DNA of 64,000 bases from Pleomorphomonas sp. (GTDB lineage: Bacteria; Pseudomonadota; Alphaproteobacteria; Rhizobiales; Pleomorphomonadaceae), in the NCBI GenBank assembly GCA_029976075.1, contig JARKNW010000040.1:1-64000 (forward strand). The letters are read 5' to 3'. Position numbers and translations under genes: made by a program. The notes beneath the pieces were generated by a model. That model was given only the letters and a program-made list of their open reading frames with translations, searched no databases and was not told the DNA's origin. Below, piece after piece: positions 50,525-60,333 of the stretch (position 1 is its first letter; every line of letters begins with the position of its first letter).

Positions 50525-50589
50525 GATGGCCTCGGCGATCTCGGATAGGGTGAACCGGTTAAGGGGTGGACGTCATTGTTCAACAGGCA

Positions 50590-51906
50590 TCAGCGCTCGA
50601 ACACTGGCGAGCCGCCAACGTAGGTGCGGCGGACACGGCCTGTGAAACGGGCCCCATCGTAGGGCGTGTTCTTCGCCTTGGAGAGAATGTCCTTGGCATT
50701 GAGCGCCCAGGGCTCTTCCGGATCGAACACCACGATGTCGGCCGGTGCCCCCTTCCTGAGCGTCCCGGCTTCGAGACCGGCGATTTCCGCCGGTCGGGTC
50801 GACATGGCCTCGATAAGCCGCAGCAGTGTCAGCGAGCCGTCATGGACCAGCCTGAGTCCCGCCGACAGGAAGGTCTCGAGCCCAATCGCTCCGTCGGCAG
50901 CCTCAGCGAACGGCAGGCGTTTGGTTTCCACGTCCTGCGGATCATGGTTGGAGACGATGACGTCGATGGCGCCGGTCTTCACGGCTTCGACGAGAGCGAG
51001 GCGGTCGGCTTCGGCGCGCAGCGGAGGGGACAGCTTGAAGAAGGTGCGATAGGCGCCGATGTCCATCTCGTTGAGGGTGAGATGGGCCGCCGAGACGGAG
51101 GCTGTCGCCGCAATGCCCCGGTCCTTCGCCCAGACCATCAGTTCGGGAGACTCGGCAGCCGACAGCAGCGACGCGTGATATCGTCCTCCGGCGAGGCGGG
51201 CGAGACGAAGATCGCGGGCCAGCATGATGGTCTCGGCTTCGGACGGAATGCCCTGAAGGCCCAAGCGCACCGAGGTTTCCGAGAGATTCATGACGGCGGC
51301 GCCCTTGAGCGTCGCTTCTTCGGGACGATTGCAGACGAGGGCGTCGAAATCCCTGGAATAGGTCAGGGCTCGGCGCAGCACCTGCGCGTTGGCAATAGCC
51401 CGTCTGCCCGAGGTGAAGCCGACGGCACCCGCTTCACCGAGAAGGCCGAATTCGGTGAGCTCGCCGCCTTCCTGACCCTTGGTCATGGCCGCCATGACGC
51501 GGACACGCACCACCGACGTGCGCCGAGCGCGGGTCGCCACGAAATCCACCAGCGCCGGGTCATCGATACAGGGATCGGTATCCGGCATGGCGACCAGCGT
51601 CGTAATGCCGCCGGCCGCCGCCGCGCGGCCCGCCGAGGCAAAGGTCTCGCGATGTTCGTGGCCCGGCTCGCCGACGTGGGCGCACAGGTCGACAAGACCG
51701 GGCGCAACAACAAGGCCGCGACAGTCGATGACTTCGGTGCCTTCCGGCGCCCCGTTGTTTTCGGCCGATGGCCCAACGGCCGCGATGCGGCCGTCAATCG
51801 TCAATACGGCGCCTGGACCATCGATGCCTTGCGAGGGGTCCACGATGCGCGCATTGGTCAGCCACAGCGGGCGCGTCTGGCTGGTTCTGGTTGTCGCCGC
51901 TCTCAT
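50590..51906 (-). CDS. Dihydroorotase-like protein PyrC', probably non-catalytic
   Basis: A 438-residue protein of the dihydroorotase/amidohydrolase fold. The metal motif normally reading HVHLRxPG is CAHVGEPG (in [13 protein letters not shown]), which loses the first His and the substrate Arg, and the third-site motif is YHASLLS instead of HICHVS. The late Asp strand reads SNHDPQDV. With several metal ligands missing it is likely inactive and serves as a structural partner of aspartate carbamoyltransferase, as described for PyrC' in Pseudomonas. Its start overlaps the pyrB stop by four bases (ATGA), supporting a complex. An active dihydroorotase must be elsewhere in the genome. It is often annotated simply as pyrC. 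Confidence 0.88.
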   Translation of the reverse strand: MRAATTRTSQTRPLWLTNARIVDPSQGIDGPGAVLTIDGRIAAVGPSAENNGAPEGTEVIDCRGLVVAPGLVDLCAHVGEPGHEHRETFASAGRAAAAGGITTLVAMPDTDPCIDDPALVDFVATRARRTSVVRVRVMAAMTKGQEGGELTEFGLLGEAGAVGFTSGRRAIANAQVLRRALTYSRDFDALVCNRPEEATLKGAAVMNLSETSVRLGLQGIPSEAETIMLARDLRLARLAGGRYHASLLSAAESPELMVWAKDRGIAATASVSAAHLTLNEMDIGAYRTFFKLSPPLRAEADRLALVEAVKTGAIDVIVSNHDPQDVETKRLPFAEAADGAIGLETFLSAGLRLVHDGSLTLLRLIEAMSTRPAEIAGLEAGTLRKGAPADIVVFDPEEPWALNAKDILSKAKNTPYDGARFTGRVRRTYVGGSPVFER

Positions 51907-52871
51907 CGGAAGGCCTCCGAGCCATTGCCGCGAGCGTTCACCACTGCGTCGAGCACCGCCATGCGGATGGCAACCCCCATTTCGACCTGTTCGCGAATGA
52001 GGCTCTGAGGACCGTCGGCAACGGCTGGGTCGATCTCAACGCCACGGTTCATCGGACCGGGATGCATGACGAGAGCGTCAGGCTTGGCATAGGACAGCTT
52101 CTCCTCGTCGAGGCCCCAGTAGTGGAAATACTCGCGCACGGATGGCACGAACGAGCCTTGCATGCGCTCGCGCTGTAGCCGCAACATCATCACGATGTCG
52201 GCGCCTTTCAGCCCTTCGCGCATCGAGGTGAAGGTTTCCAGCCCCATCTGCCGGAAGGCGCCCGGCACCAGGGTCGAGGGACCGACGAGGCGAACGCGCG
52301 CACCAAGGGCAGTCAGCAGCAGCACGTTGGAACGGGCGACGCGACTGTGGGCGACATCTCCGCAAATGGCAACGACGAGGCCATCGATGCGCTGCTTGTG
52401 GCGGCGGATGGTCAATGCATCGAGCAGGGCCTGAGTCGGGTGCTCGTGGCTGCCGTCGCCAGCGTTGACGACCGAACAGTCGACTTTTTGTGCAAGCAGC
52501 GCGACGGCGCCGGAGGCATTGTGCCGGACGACGATGACGTCGGGGTTCATGGCGTTGAGCGTCATCGCCGTATCGATCAGCGTCTCGCCCTTTTTGACCG
52601 AGGATTGGCCGACCGCCATGTTCATCACATCGGCACCGAGCCGTTTCCCGGCCAGTTCGAAGGATGATTGCGTGCGCGTCGAGTTCTCGAAGAACAGGTT
52701 GATCTGCGTTCGCCCCGTAAGGCTGTCGCGCTTCTTGGAGGGCTGTCGACCGAGCTCGATGTTGTCTTCGGCACGATCGAGGAGGTCAACGATCTCCGGG
52801 GGGGAAAGACCTTCGATCCCGAGGAGATGCGGGCGGCTGAATCCGTAGGGATTGGCGGCTTTCTTGATCAT
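51903..52871 (-). CDS. pyrB: Aspartate carbamoyltransferase catalytic subunit
   Basis: A 322-residue enzyme that joins carbamoyl phosphate and aspartate in pyrimidine synthesis. The carbamoyl-phosphate motif is [20 protein letters not shown], with [11 protein letters not shown] (80s loop), [12 protein letters not shown] and [12 protein letters not shown] also present. [13 protein letters not shown] closes the aspartate domain. The start follows AGGGGGG. No pyrI regulatory gene is near; pairing with the pyrC' gene downstream points to the dodecameric ATCase class. Confidence 0.96.
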   Translation of the reverse strand: MIKKAANPYGFSRPHLLGIEGLSPPEIVDLLDRAEDNIELGRQPSKKRDSLTGRTQINLFFENSTRTQSSFELAGKRLGADVMNMAVGQSSVKKGETLIDTAMTLNAMNPDVIVVRHNASGAVALLAQKVDCSVVNAGDGSHEHPTQALLDALTIRRHKQRIDGLVVAICGDVAHSRVARSNVLLLTALGARVRLVGPSTLVPGAFRQMGLETFTSMREGLKGADIVMMLRLQRERMQGSFVPSVREYFHYWGLDEEKLSYAKPDALVMHPGPMNRGVEIDPAVADGPQSLIREQVEMGVAIRMAVLDAVVNARGNGSEAFR

Positions 52872-52972
52872 AAGCCCCCCTGATAGAGGCGTTTTGTGCC
52901 TCCGGCAAGGGTCGGAGAAATCGAGTGAACAGGAGATTCTGGATCGAGAGCGGGCTTTGTTGCGCGCCCCAC

Positions 52973-53004
52973 GAAAAACCCGGCCGTCATGGACAGCCGG
53001 GTTT
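52973..53004 (-). terminator. Rho-independent terminator after the chemoreceptor gene
   Basis: On the minus strand AAACCCGGC and GCCGGGTTT form a perfect 9-bp stem with an 11-base loop, followed by TTCG. It lies about 25 bases after the stop of the chemoreceptor gene at 53030 and before pyrB. Confidence 0.8.
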
Positions 53005-53029
53005 GAAGCTCTGAAGGGTTGAAGGCGCC

Positions 53030-54976
53030 TCAGGCTGCGTCTATTTCGGCAAGGAAGGTTTCCACCTTGTGGCCAAGATCGACCGAGGACGTCTTCAGCG
53101 AGGTGACCGCATCAAGCACGGTTTTCGCCTCCGCGCGCGTGGTTGCAGCCCCTGAGCTGAGCTCGACGATGGTGCGCGAGAGTTCGCTGTTGCCACGGGC
53201 CGCTTCCTGCATGTTGCGGGTGATCTCGCCCGTGGCACCGGTCTGCTGGGTGACCGCCGACGTGATGCTGGCGGAGACCGCGTTCACTTCCTCGATGATG
53301 CTGCCGATCTCGGTGATGGCGTTGACGGTGTTGTCGGACACCATCTTGATCTCGCCGATCTTGCGCGAGATGTCCTCGGTTGCCTTGGCAGTCTGATTGG
53401 CGAGCGACTTCACCTCGGCGGCGACGACGGCAAATCCCTTGCCGGCTTCGCCGGCGCGCGCCGCCTCGATCGTCGCGTTGAGGGCCAGCAGGTTGGTCTG
53501 TTCGGCGATTGCCGTGATCAGCCCGACGACCTGGTTGATCTGGTCGGTGGCGGCTAGCAGTCGACTGACCGTTTCTCGCGTTTCGTTGGCCGAGTTGCGC
53601 GCCTTGCCGGCCACGGTCTGCGAAGTGCCAACCTGACGGGCGATCTCGTTGGTCGACGCCTCAAGTTCCTCGCACGTCGCCGCCACAGACCGAACGTTGC
53701 CCGACGCCTGCTCGGCAGCCGATGCCGCGACGGAGCTGCTGCGTTCGCTGCCTTCTGCCGTCGACATCAGCTCCTGGGCGGAAGCCTCGAGACGCTGGGC
53801 TGCGTCCACCACCAGGCTGATGGTGCCCGTGACTTCGGCACGAAAGCCTTCAATCAGCGTCTCGGCACGGGCGGCACGACGTTCTCGCTCGTCGACGGCG
53901 GCCCGCTGGCTCTCTTCGAGACGGTCCCGCTCCTCGGCATTGCTGCGGAAGACGGCGACGGCGGCGGCCATGTGGCCGATTTCGTCCCGGCGGTCGAGGC
54001 AGGGAATGTCGATCTTGAGATCACCGCCGGCTAGCGAACGCATGGCCGCCGTCATCGCGGTGACCGGCTCGGCGACGACCCGCTTCAATACAATTCCGAG
54101 AGCGATGAGCATCAGCGCCGTGGCGGCGATGGTGGCGACCAGAGACATGATGCCGAGCTTGTTGAGGCTGGCATAGGCCATGTCGCTATCGACCGCGACG
54201 CCGACGTACCATTTGACGGGCAGACCTTCGATGGCAACGAAGCTCGCGACGTTGTCGCGGCCGGCAAAGGTGGTTTCGATCATGCTCCCGGCTTTGGGAG
54301 ATGAGAGCCCTGTGAACGTCTCGGACAGTGACTTGCCTACCAGTCCGGCGTCGGGATGAACCAGTATCTTTCCCTCGGAGGAAACCAGGAAAGCTTGGCC
54401 GATGCCGCCGAAATTGGCGGCCTTGATGCGAGCGATCAGCGCATCCAGCGCAAAGTCGCCGCCAAACACGCCTATCATCTTGCCACTAGCATTGACGGGT
54501 ACGCAGGCGGAAATGACCATCTTGTTGGTTGCCAGGTCGAGATATGGTTCGGTCAGCTGGATCGACGCGGCTTTGGCGGTGTCGATGTACCAGGGGCGTT
54601 TACGCGGATCATAGTCCTTGGGCATGTCCGCCTTGGGCGAAATGGTAAAGGCACCATTTTCTTCGCCGAGATAGACGGAAAGGAACTCCGAGCTCAGCGT
54701 CTTGCCGGATAGAACGAGGCCGAGCGTATCCTTGGAGGCTCCAATGGCGTCTGCGGCCTGGCTGGTAATCAGAAGCCGGCCCTGGAACCAGTTGCCGGTG
54801 CCGGATGCGACGCTGCCTCCGGTCGTCGCCAGGTTGCGGGCGACATTGTCCTCGAGATCTTGCCGTTCCAGCATGTAAATGGTCGTGGAGAACAATGCGA
54901 AGCTTGCGACCACGATCAGCGACGCGGTGAAGATGATCCGGTGCAGGAGCTTGCCGCGCGTGTTGAGAAGGGGCAT
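53030..54976 (-). CDS. Transmembrane methyl-accepting chemotaxis protein with Cache sensor
   Basis: A 648-residue receptor of standard build. TM1 is near 14-34 ([21 protein letters not shown]), a periplasmic double-Cache domain covers about 40-275 ([19 protein letters not shown] and [19 protein letters not shown] are landmarks), TM2 is near 285-308, then HAMP ([20 protein letters not shown]) and the signalling domain with [20 protein letters not shown]. The Cache motif suggests small carboxylates or amino acids as ligand, but that is inference. No CheB/CheR-binding pentapeptide is seen at the C-terminus (AEIDAA). It is a single gene with its own terminator. Confidence 0.93.
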   Translation of the reverse strand: MPLLNTRGKLLHRIIFTASLIVVASFALFSTTIYMLERQDLEDNVARNLATTGGSVASGTGNWFQGRLLITSQAADAIGASKDTLGLVLSGKTLSSEFLSVYLGEENGAFTISPKADMPKDYDPRKRPWYIDTAKAASIQLTEPYLDLATNKMVISACVPVNASGKMIGVFGGDFALDALIARIKAANFGGIGQAFLVSSEGKILVHPDAGLVGKSLSETFTGLSSPKAGSMIETTFAGRDNVASFVAIEGLPVKWYVGVAVDSDMAYASLNKLGIMSLVATIAATALMLIALGIVLKRVVAEPVTAMTAAMRSLAGGDLKIDIPCLDRRDEIGHMAAAVAVFRSNAEERDRLEESQRAAVDERERRAARAETLIEGFRAEVTGTISLVVDAAQRLEASAQELMSTAEGSERSSSVAASAAEQASGNVRSVAATCEELEASTNEIARQVGTSQTVAGKARNSANETRETVSRLLAATDQINQVVGLITAIAEQTNLLALNATIEAARAGEAGKGFAVVAAEVKSLANQTAKATEDISRKIGEIKMVSDNTVNAITEIGSIIEEVNAVSASITSAVTQQTGATGEITRNMQEAARGNSELSRTIVELSSGAATTRAEAKTVLDAVTSLKTSSVDLGHKVETFLAEIDAA

Positions 54977-55249
54977 GTCAGTTTGCTCACATTGTCAGAA
55001 TAGGCATAGCAATAAACGTCAATTTGTTTACGAAAAGTAATTTCTCAGACTTTCGTCTGTTTCCAGGAGTTCAAATGTGTCGTCCTGTTGCCCGCCTTAA
55101 AACTTGCGAATGACGGTACAGATTTACTGGTTGTTTTGCTCGCTAAACATAATCGTTTCGGCTGTGCGAATATTTCATCTGGATGAACAACAGGCAGGGC
55201 TGCCATACGAAAAAAGAGTCTGGTCTGACGGCACCACTGAGGTGTAGCG

Positions 55250-55300
55250 ATGAGTGATTGTCAGTGTCCCGGTCCATGTTCGCCCGGGTGTTCCCGCTGA
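55250..55300 (+). CDS. Candidate 16-residue Cys-rich leader peptide
   Basis: ATG 55250 has GAGGTG five bases before it, a very good ribosome site. It encodes MSDCQCPGPCSPGCSR and stops at 55300, with four Cys in 16 codons. It ends 29 bases before the abrB ATG, which itself has no clear ribosome site, and lies in a different frame. Short Cys-containing upstream ORFs are known attenuator or translational-control elements in other bacteria. Here the idea is inference from position and composition only. Confidence 0.4.
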   Translation: MSDCQCPGPCSPGCSR

Positions 55301-55329
55301 CGTTCTCTTAGCGCCGATCGGTCTTGTTG

Positions 55330-56397
55330 ATGCTTCTTCCGCAGCCGGCTCCCGGCTTTCGCGCCATCGCTCTTCGTTGGGCAGTTCTGCTCTCGGTGTC
55401 GGCGACGATCAGCATCGTTTTCGAGCTGTTTCACTTGCCGGCGGCGCTTCTGCTCGGACCGATGCTCGGGGCCATTCTTCTGGGGGTCAACGGTCGCGCC
55501 GTCTCGGTTCCTCGTCCGGCCTTCATGGTTGCCCAGGGAGTGGTCGGCACGCTGATGGCGCGGGCTATGCCGCCCACCGTCCTTGGCGAAATTCTCTCGG
55601 CGTGGCCGGTGATCGTGGTCGGCGTCGCGTCGGTGGTGCTGACGGCCAACGTGATCGGCTATGCGCTCGCCCGCTTTCGCGTGCTGCCGGGCACAACCGC
55701 CGTCTGGGGGGCTTCGCCGGGAGCTGCCACGGCGATGGTGATCATGGCGGAAGCCTATGGGGGCGACACCCGGCTGGTCGCCGTCATGCAGTATCTCCGC
55801 GTGCTGATCGTCGCGACCACGGCATCACTGGCAGCCCGCTTCTATCTTGATGCGACGCTGACCGGCGGCACGGCCGCCGCCTGGTTCCCGCCGGTTCATT
55901 TGGCGAGCTTGACAGCTACGCTGGCGGTGATTGCCGCCGGTCTGACGGTTTCTCGCGTCTTTCACCTGACGACCGGTGCGATGATCCTGCCGATGTTGTT
56001 CGCAATTGGCCTTCAAGGGGCAGGGGTGCTCACGGTCGAGTTGCCGCCGGTTCTGCTTGCCGTGTCCTACGCGATTTGCGGCTGGGCGATCGGCGGTCGC
56101 TTCAATCGCGAAATCATCGTCTATGCGGCACGAGCACTGCCGACCATTTTGCTGGCGATCATCGTGCTCATTGGTATTTGCGCCGTTTATGCCGGCGTCT
56201 TGGCCGCTGTTACCGGGGTCGACTTTTTGACCGCCTATCTCGCCACCTCTCCGGGAGGAGCCGACTCAGTGGCTATCATTGCGGCATCAAGCAATGTGGA
56301 CATGTCCTTCGTCATGGCCATGCAGACCATGCGCTTCTTCATGGTACTGTTCACCGGGCCGGCGACCGCCCGCTTCATCGCCGACCGCGTCAGCTAG
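55330..56397 (+). CDS. AbrB family membrane protein (putative transporter)
   Basis: A 355-residue polytopic membrane protein of the family often labelled AbrB or putative ammonia monooxygenase (PF05145). Ten or so hydrophobic helices make two related halves: GPMLGAILLGVNGRAVSVP and GASPGAATAMVIMAE in the first, and an equivalent SPGGADSVAIIAASS in the second. The name ammonia monooxygenase is a legacy label; a transport function is likelier. Start is ATG 55330, with a weak ribosome site and a Cys-rich upstream ORF. The end overlaps the convergent ppdK gene by eight bases. Confidence 0.85.
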   Translation: MLLPQPAPGFRAIALRWAVLLSVSATISIVFELFHLPAALLLGPMLGAILLGVNGRAVSVPRPAFMVAQGVVGTLMARAMPPTVLGEILSAWPVIVVGVASVVLTANVIGYALARFRVLPGTTAVWGASPGAATAMVIMAEAYGGDTRLVAVMQYLRVLIVATTASLAARFYLDATLTGGTAAAWFPPVHLASLTATLAVIAAGLTVSRVFHLTTGAMILPMLFAIGLQGAGVLTVELPPVLLAVSYAICGWAIGGRFNREIIVYAARALPTILLAIIVLIGICAVYAGVLAAVTGVDFLTAYLATSPGGADSVAIIAASSNVDMSFVMAMQTMRFFMVLFTGPATARFIADRVS

Positions 56398-59074
56398 CAA
56401 GCCGCTCCTTGCGGCCAATAACCGCTGCTCGCGCCGCTGCCAGCCGAGCGATCGGCATACGGAATGGCGAGCAGGATACATAGGACAAGCCCGCCTCCTC
56501 GCAGAAGGCGATGGAAGCGGGGTCGCCACCGTGTTCTCCGCACATGCCAAGACCGATATCGGGCCGAGATTTTCGCCCACGCTCGATGGCAATCCGGATC
56601 AGTTCGCCGACGCCGTCTCGGTCGATGCTGACGAATGGGTCACGGGCCAGCACGCCCTTTTGCAGATAGGTGGGCAGGAACGAGGCCGCATCGTCCCGAC
56701 TGATGCCGAATGTGGTCTGGGTGAGATCATTGGTACCGAACGAGAAGAAGGCCGCGGACTGCGCGATGTCTTCGGCCATCAGCGCGGCGCGCGGCAGCTC
56801 GATCATCGTGCCGACCTTATAGTTTACGGGTCGGCCGCCTGCCGCCTCGGACACCTCGACGGCGACCCTGGCAATGATCGCCTTGACATAGTCGAGTTCC
56901 TTGCGGGCGGCGACGAGCGGCACCATGATTTCAGGAACCACCGGCTGTCCGAGTTTTTCCCCCGCCGCAATGGCCGCTTCAAAGATGGCCCGAGCTTGAA
57001 CTTCGGCGATCTCCGGGAACGAGACGGCGAGACGGCAGCCTCGATGCCCCAGCATCGGGTTGTATTCTTCGAGATTGGCTATGCGGCGGCGCAAGACATC
57101 GGGCGCCACACCGGCCACGCGGGCTAGCTCCGCCACTTCCCGCTCGGTGCGCGGCAGGAACTCGTGCAGCGGCGGATCAAGGAGACGGATGCAGACCGGC
57201 CGGCCTTCCATGATCTCGAACAGTTCGGCGAAGTCCTGCCTTTGCATCGGCAGGATCTTCTCAAGCGCGGTACGCCGGCTTTCCGGAGTTTCGGCGAGGA
57301 TCATCTCGCGCACCGCTGAAATGCGCGAATGCTCGAAGAACATGTGCTCGGTACGGCAGAGGCCGATGCCTTGGGCGCCGAACTGGCGCGCGATGCGCGC
57401 TTCGGTCGGTGTCTCTGCGTTGGCACGCACCTCGAGGCGACGGATTGCGTCCGCCCAGGTCATGATTTCGGCAAAGGGGCCCGAGAGTTCCGGCTCCTTC
57501 ATGGGAACGCGCCCGGCCATGATCTGACCGGACGAACCATCGATGGTGATGACGTCGCCGACGCGGAGTTCCCGCTTGCCAATGGTGATGGTGCCGGCCA
57601 CGGGGTCGGCCTTGAGGGCGCTGACACCTACGACGCAAGGCTTGCCGAGGCCTCGGGCAATGACGGCGGCGTGCGAGGTCATGCCGCCACGCGCCGTCAC
57701 CACACCAACCGCCGAATGCATGCCATGCACGTCGTCGGGGCTGGTCTCGGCCCGAACCAGAACGACCTTGATGCCGCGCTGGCGGGCCTTTTCGGCCTGC
57801 TCGGAGTTGAAGGCGATTTCGCCCACAGCGGCGCCCGGGGAGGCCGGCAGGCCAGTTGCCAGGATCTCGCGCGGCGCGTCGGCCTCGATGGTGGGATGCA
57901 GGAGTTGTTCAAGCGAAGACGGATCGATCCGCTCGATCGCTTCCTCCCGGGTAATCAGCCCCTCATTGGCCATATCCACCGCTATACGGAGAGCCGCCTC
58001 GACGGTACGGCGGCCCGAGCGCGTCTGAAGCATCCAGAGCTTGCCGCGCTCAATGGTGAACTCGAGGTCCTGGATGTCCTTGAAGTGTCGCTCGAGCTTC
58101 TGGCAGTAGCCGATAAACTCCCGGTAGGTTTCCGGCATCAGCTCTTCCAGCGAGGGACGGTCGGAGCGGCTGGCAAGGCGGGCTGCCTCGGTCAGGTCCT
58201 GCGGCGTCCTGAGGCCTGCGACCACCTCCTCGCCTTGGGCATTGAGAAGAAACTCGCCGTAGAGCTGACGCTCCCCGGTGGATGGGTTGCGCGTGAAAGC
58301 GACGCCGGTCGCCGAGCGCTCGTCCATGTTGCCGAATACCATGGCCTGGACGTTCACCGCAGTGCCGGAGTTCGGGGAGATGCCGTGCAGCTTGCGGAAG
58401 GTGACGGCGCGGCTGTTGCTCCAGGAACCGAACACCGCGCCTATGGCCCCCCAGAGCTGTTCGAGAGGATCGAGCGGGAATGGCTTGCCGGTCTCGTCGA
58501 CGATCAACTCCTTGAAGCTGTCGATGACCTTGCGCCACTCGTCGGCTGTGAGTTCGGTGTCGTTGAAATAGCCTTCGCGCTCTTTCAGATCGTCCAGGAT
58601 CTCCTCGAAGGCCTGGCCATCGACGCCCATCACGACGTCGCCGAACATCTGGATGAAGCGCCGGTAGCTGTCGAGAGCAAAGCGAGCGTCGCCGGACTCG
58701 GTAGCCAACGCCTCGACGGTTACGTCGTTGAGACCGAGGTTCAACACCGTGTCCATCATGCCCGGCATGGCGGCGAGTGCGCCGGAGCGAACCGATACCA
58801 GAAGGGGTTTCTCGGGATGGCCGAACGATCGGCCGGTACGGTGACTGAGAAGGTCTATCGCCGTGCCGACCTGCCGCTCGAGATCGGCAGGATAACGGTG
58901 ATCATTGGCATAATAGTGCCGACAGACTTCGGTGGTGATGGTGAATCCGGGCGGCACTGGCAGGCCCAGGCTGGCCATCTCTGCCAGATTGGCGCCCTTG
59001 GTTCCGAGAAGGTGCCGAAGCCGGACGCCGCCGTCCGCCACGCCCTCGCCGAAGCTGTAAACCCACGTCGGCAT
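56390..59074 (-). CDS. ppdK: Pyruvate, phosphate dikinase
   Basis: An 894-residue enzyme that interconverts pyruvate + ATP + Pi and PEP + AMP + PPi. ATG 59074 (MPTWVYSFGEG) is preferred because GGAAAG is seven bases upstream and the N-terminus then matches the family; two earlier in-frame ATGs exist. The ATP-grasp domain has GTKGANLAEMASLGLPVPPG and VSVRSGALAAMPGMMDT. The phosphohistidine is in GGMTSHAAVIARGLGKPCVV, and the C-terminal TIM barrel has the catalytic Cys in LGMCGEHGGDP. It allows gluconeogenesis from pyruvate, complementing the PDH complex at 12-18 kb. The 3' end overlaps the abrB gene by eight bases. Confidence 0.95.
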   Translation of the reverse strand: MPTWVYSFGEGVADGGVRLRHLLGTKGANLAEMASLGLPVPPGFTITTEVCRHYYANDHRYPADLERQVGTAIDLLSHRTGRSFGHPEKPLLVSVRSGALAAMPGMMDTVLNLGLNDVTVEALATESGDARFALDSYRRFIQMFGDVVMGVDGQAFEEILDDLKEREGYFNDTELTADEWRKVIDSFKELIVDETGKPFPLDPLEQLWGAIGAVFGSWSNSRAVTFRKLHGISPNSGTAVNVQAMVFGNMDERSATGVAFTRNPSTGERQLYGEFLLNAQGEEVVAGLRTPQDLTEAARLASRSDRPSLEELMPETYREFIGYCQKLERHFKDIQDLEFTIERGKLWMLQTRSGRRTVEAALRIAVDMANEGLITREEAIERIDPSSLEQLLHPTIEADAPREILATGLPASPGAAVGEIAFNSEQAEKARQRGIKVVLVRAETSPDDVHGMHSAVGVVTARGGMTSHAAVIARGLGKPCVVGVSALKADPVAGTITIGKRELRVGDVITIDGSSGQIMAGRVPMKEPELSGPFAEIMTWADAIRRLEVRANAETPTEARIARQFGAQGIGLCRTEHMFFEHSRISAVREMILAETPESRRTALEKILPMQRQDFAELFEIMEGRPVCIRLLDPPLHEFLPRTEREVAELARVAGVAPDVLRRRIANLEEYNPMLGHRGCRLAVSFPEIAEVQARAIFEAAIAAGEKLGQPVVPEIMVPLVAARKELDYVKAIIARVAVEVSEAAGGRPVNYKVGTMIELPRAALMAEDIAQSAAFFSFGTNDLTQTTFGISRDDAASFLPTYLQKGVLARDPFVSIDRDGVGELIRIAIERGRKSRPDIGLGMCGEHGGDPASIAFCEEAGLSYVSCSPFRMPIARLAAARAAVIGRKERLAS

Positions 59075-59179
59075 GCTGCCGCTTTCCAGTTGCGTGTCGC
59101 GAGTGTCCATGAACTGCCTATAACATGGAAACTGTGAGCGCGCGTCCGTTGAGACGCTCAATCGTTTCGCCAGCCGAGA

Positions 59180-59707
59180 TTAAGGCGCTGCCTCGATCTC
59201 AAGGGCGAACGGTGTGCCCTCGAAGGCGTCGGCGCCACGGCCGATCGCTTCGATGGCCGCCACCATGCGGCCCTCGCGACCGAGCAGGCGATCGGCTATT
59301 TCGACAATCCGCCGGTTGGGCGTCGCCGACGGTGCCCGTTGGCGCAGCAAGGTTGCGAGAGCAATCTCGTCTCGCCAGGGGTTGAGCGCCGAAACCAGGG
59401 TATAGGCAGCGGCGGTCGATCTTGAAATGCCGGCAAAGCAATGGACGACGAGCGGCGTCGTTCGGTCCCAGTCCCTCACCCATTCCAGCATCTGCCCCAC
59501 ATGCGTTTCGCCCGGCGGCGTCATGCCATCAACGGTCTCCACGATGTCATGCATGGCGAGAAAGAGATGATTGTTATGACTGATGGTTGCCGGCAGGCGC
59601 ATGGGGGTGCCGGCGTTGATCAGGGTAATGACGTGGCGGGCTCCGGTGGTCGCAACCGTTTCTTCGAGCTTGGTGAGGGAGCAGACGTGGATGGTCGTGG
59701 CGGTCAT
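59180..59707 (-). CDS. Dual-specificity/tyrosine phosphatase-like protein
   Basis: A 175-residue protein with the Cys-phosphatase signature HCFAGISRSTAA (Cys 90, Arg 96), which matches HCxxGxxRS. The short N-terminal strand set and MHDIVE (possible general-acid Asp) fit small bacterial dual-specificity phosphatases. The start ATG overlaps the stop of the upstream HD gene (ATGA). Substrate is not known; coupling with an HD hydrolase hints at nucleotide or phospho-metabolite turnover and not protein phosphotyrosine, but this is inference. Confidence 0.85.
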   Translation of the reverse strand: MTATTIHVCSLTKLEETVATTGARHVITLINAGTPMRLPATISHNNHLFLAMHDIVETVDGMTPPGETHVGQMLEWVRDWDRTTPLVVHCFAGISRSTAAAYTLVSALNPWRDEIALATLLRQRAPSATPNRRIVEIADRLLGREGRMVAAIEAIGRGADAFEGTPFALEIEAAP

Positions 59708-60333
59708 CGCTGGCTTTCAAGCTGCTGGAATCGAGTGATGAAGGCTGCTTCCGCCGAGACGGTGGGCAGCGGGTCGAGGCCGAGCTGCGGCCCGGCGGGC
59801 GTCTGACGGCCGATGCCTCTGGGGACGCCAAAGATGCGCTTGGCCTCGTCGGCGGTGAAGCCGGCAAGTTCCACCGCCTCGAAATAGGCAGAGATGATGT
59901 CGGCCTTCTTGGCGAGCTTCTTGAGGCGCTCGGTGTCGTATTTCTCAAGTCCGAACCGACGATGAATGGCGTCAGCAAGGCGTTTCTCGACGGTCTTGTA
60001 GTCGCCGCCCATGACGGCCTTGAACGGCGAGATCATGTCGCCGATGACATACTCGGGGGCGTCGTGCAGCAATACGACGAGACGCTGGCACGCGGTGAGC
60101 TCCGGCTCGAGAAGGCCGGCTATGTCTTCCACCACGAGGCAGTGCTGGGCCACGGAAAAAGCATGGTCGCCAATGGTTTGGCCGTTCCAGCGGGCAACGC
60201 GCGCAAGGCCGTGGGCGATGTCGGATATCTCGACATCGAGGGGCGATGGGTCCAGAAGGTCGAGCCGTCGACCCGATAGCATTCGCTGCCACGCACGGGG
60301 TGGAGAGCCGGCTTTATCGGCCATGAGTGTCAT
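59704..60333 (-). CDS. HD-domain hydrolase, YfbR-like
   Basis: A 209-residue phosphohydrolase of the HD superfamily. Metal ligands are His in GDHAFSVAQH, the HD pair in VVLLHDAPEYVIGDMISPFK, and a later Asp in KKADIISAYFEAVEL. This pattern resembles 5'-deoxynucleotidase YfbR and related proteins. Its ATG 60333 overlaps the ygfZ stop by four bases (ATGA), and its own stop overlaps the phosphatase start. The three genes are thus translationally coupled. Confidence 0.88.
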   Translation of the reverse strand: MTLMADKAGSPPRAWQRMLSGRRLDLLDPSPLDVEISDIAHGLARVARWNGQTIGDHAFSVAQHCLVVEDIAGLLEPELTACQRLVVLLHDAPEYVIGDMISPFKAVMGGDYKTVEKRLADAIHRRFGLEKYDTERLKKLAKKADIISAYFEAVELAGFTADEAKRIFGVPRGIGRQTPAGPQLGLDPLPTVSAEAAFITRFQQLESQR

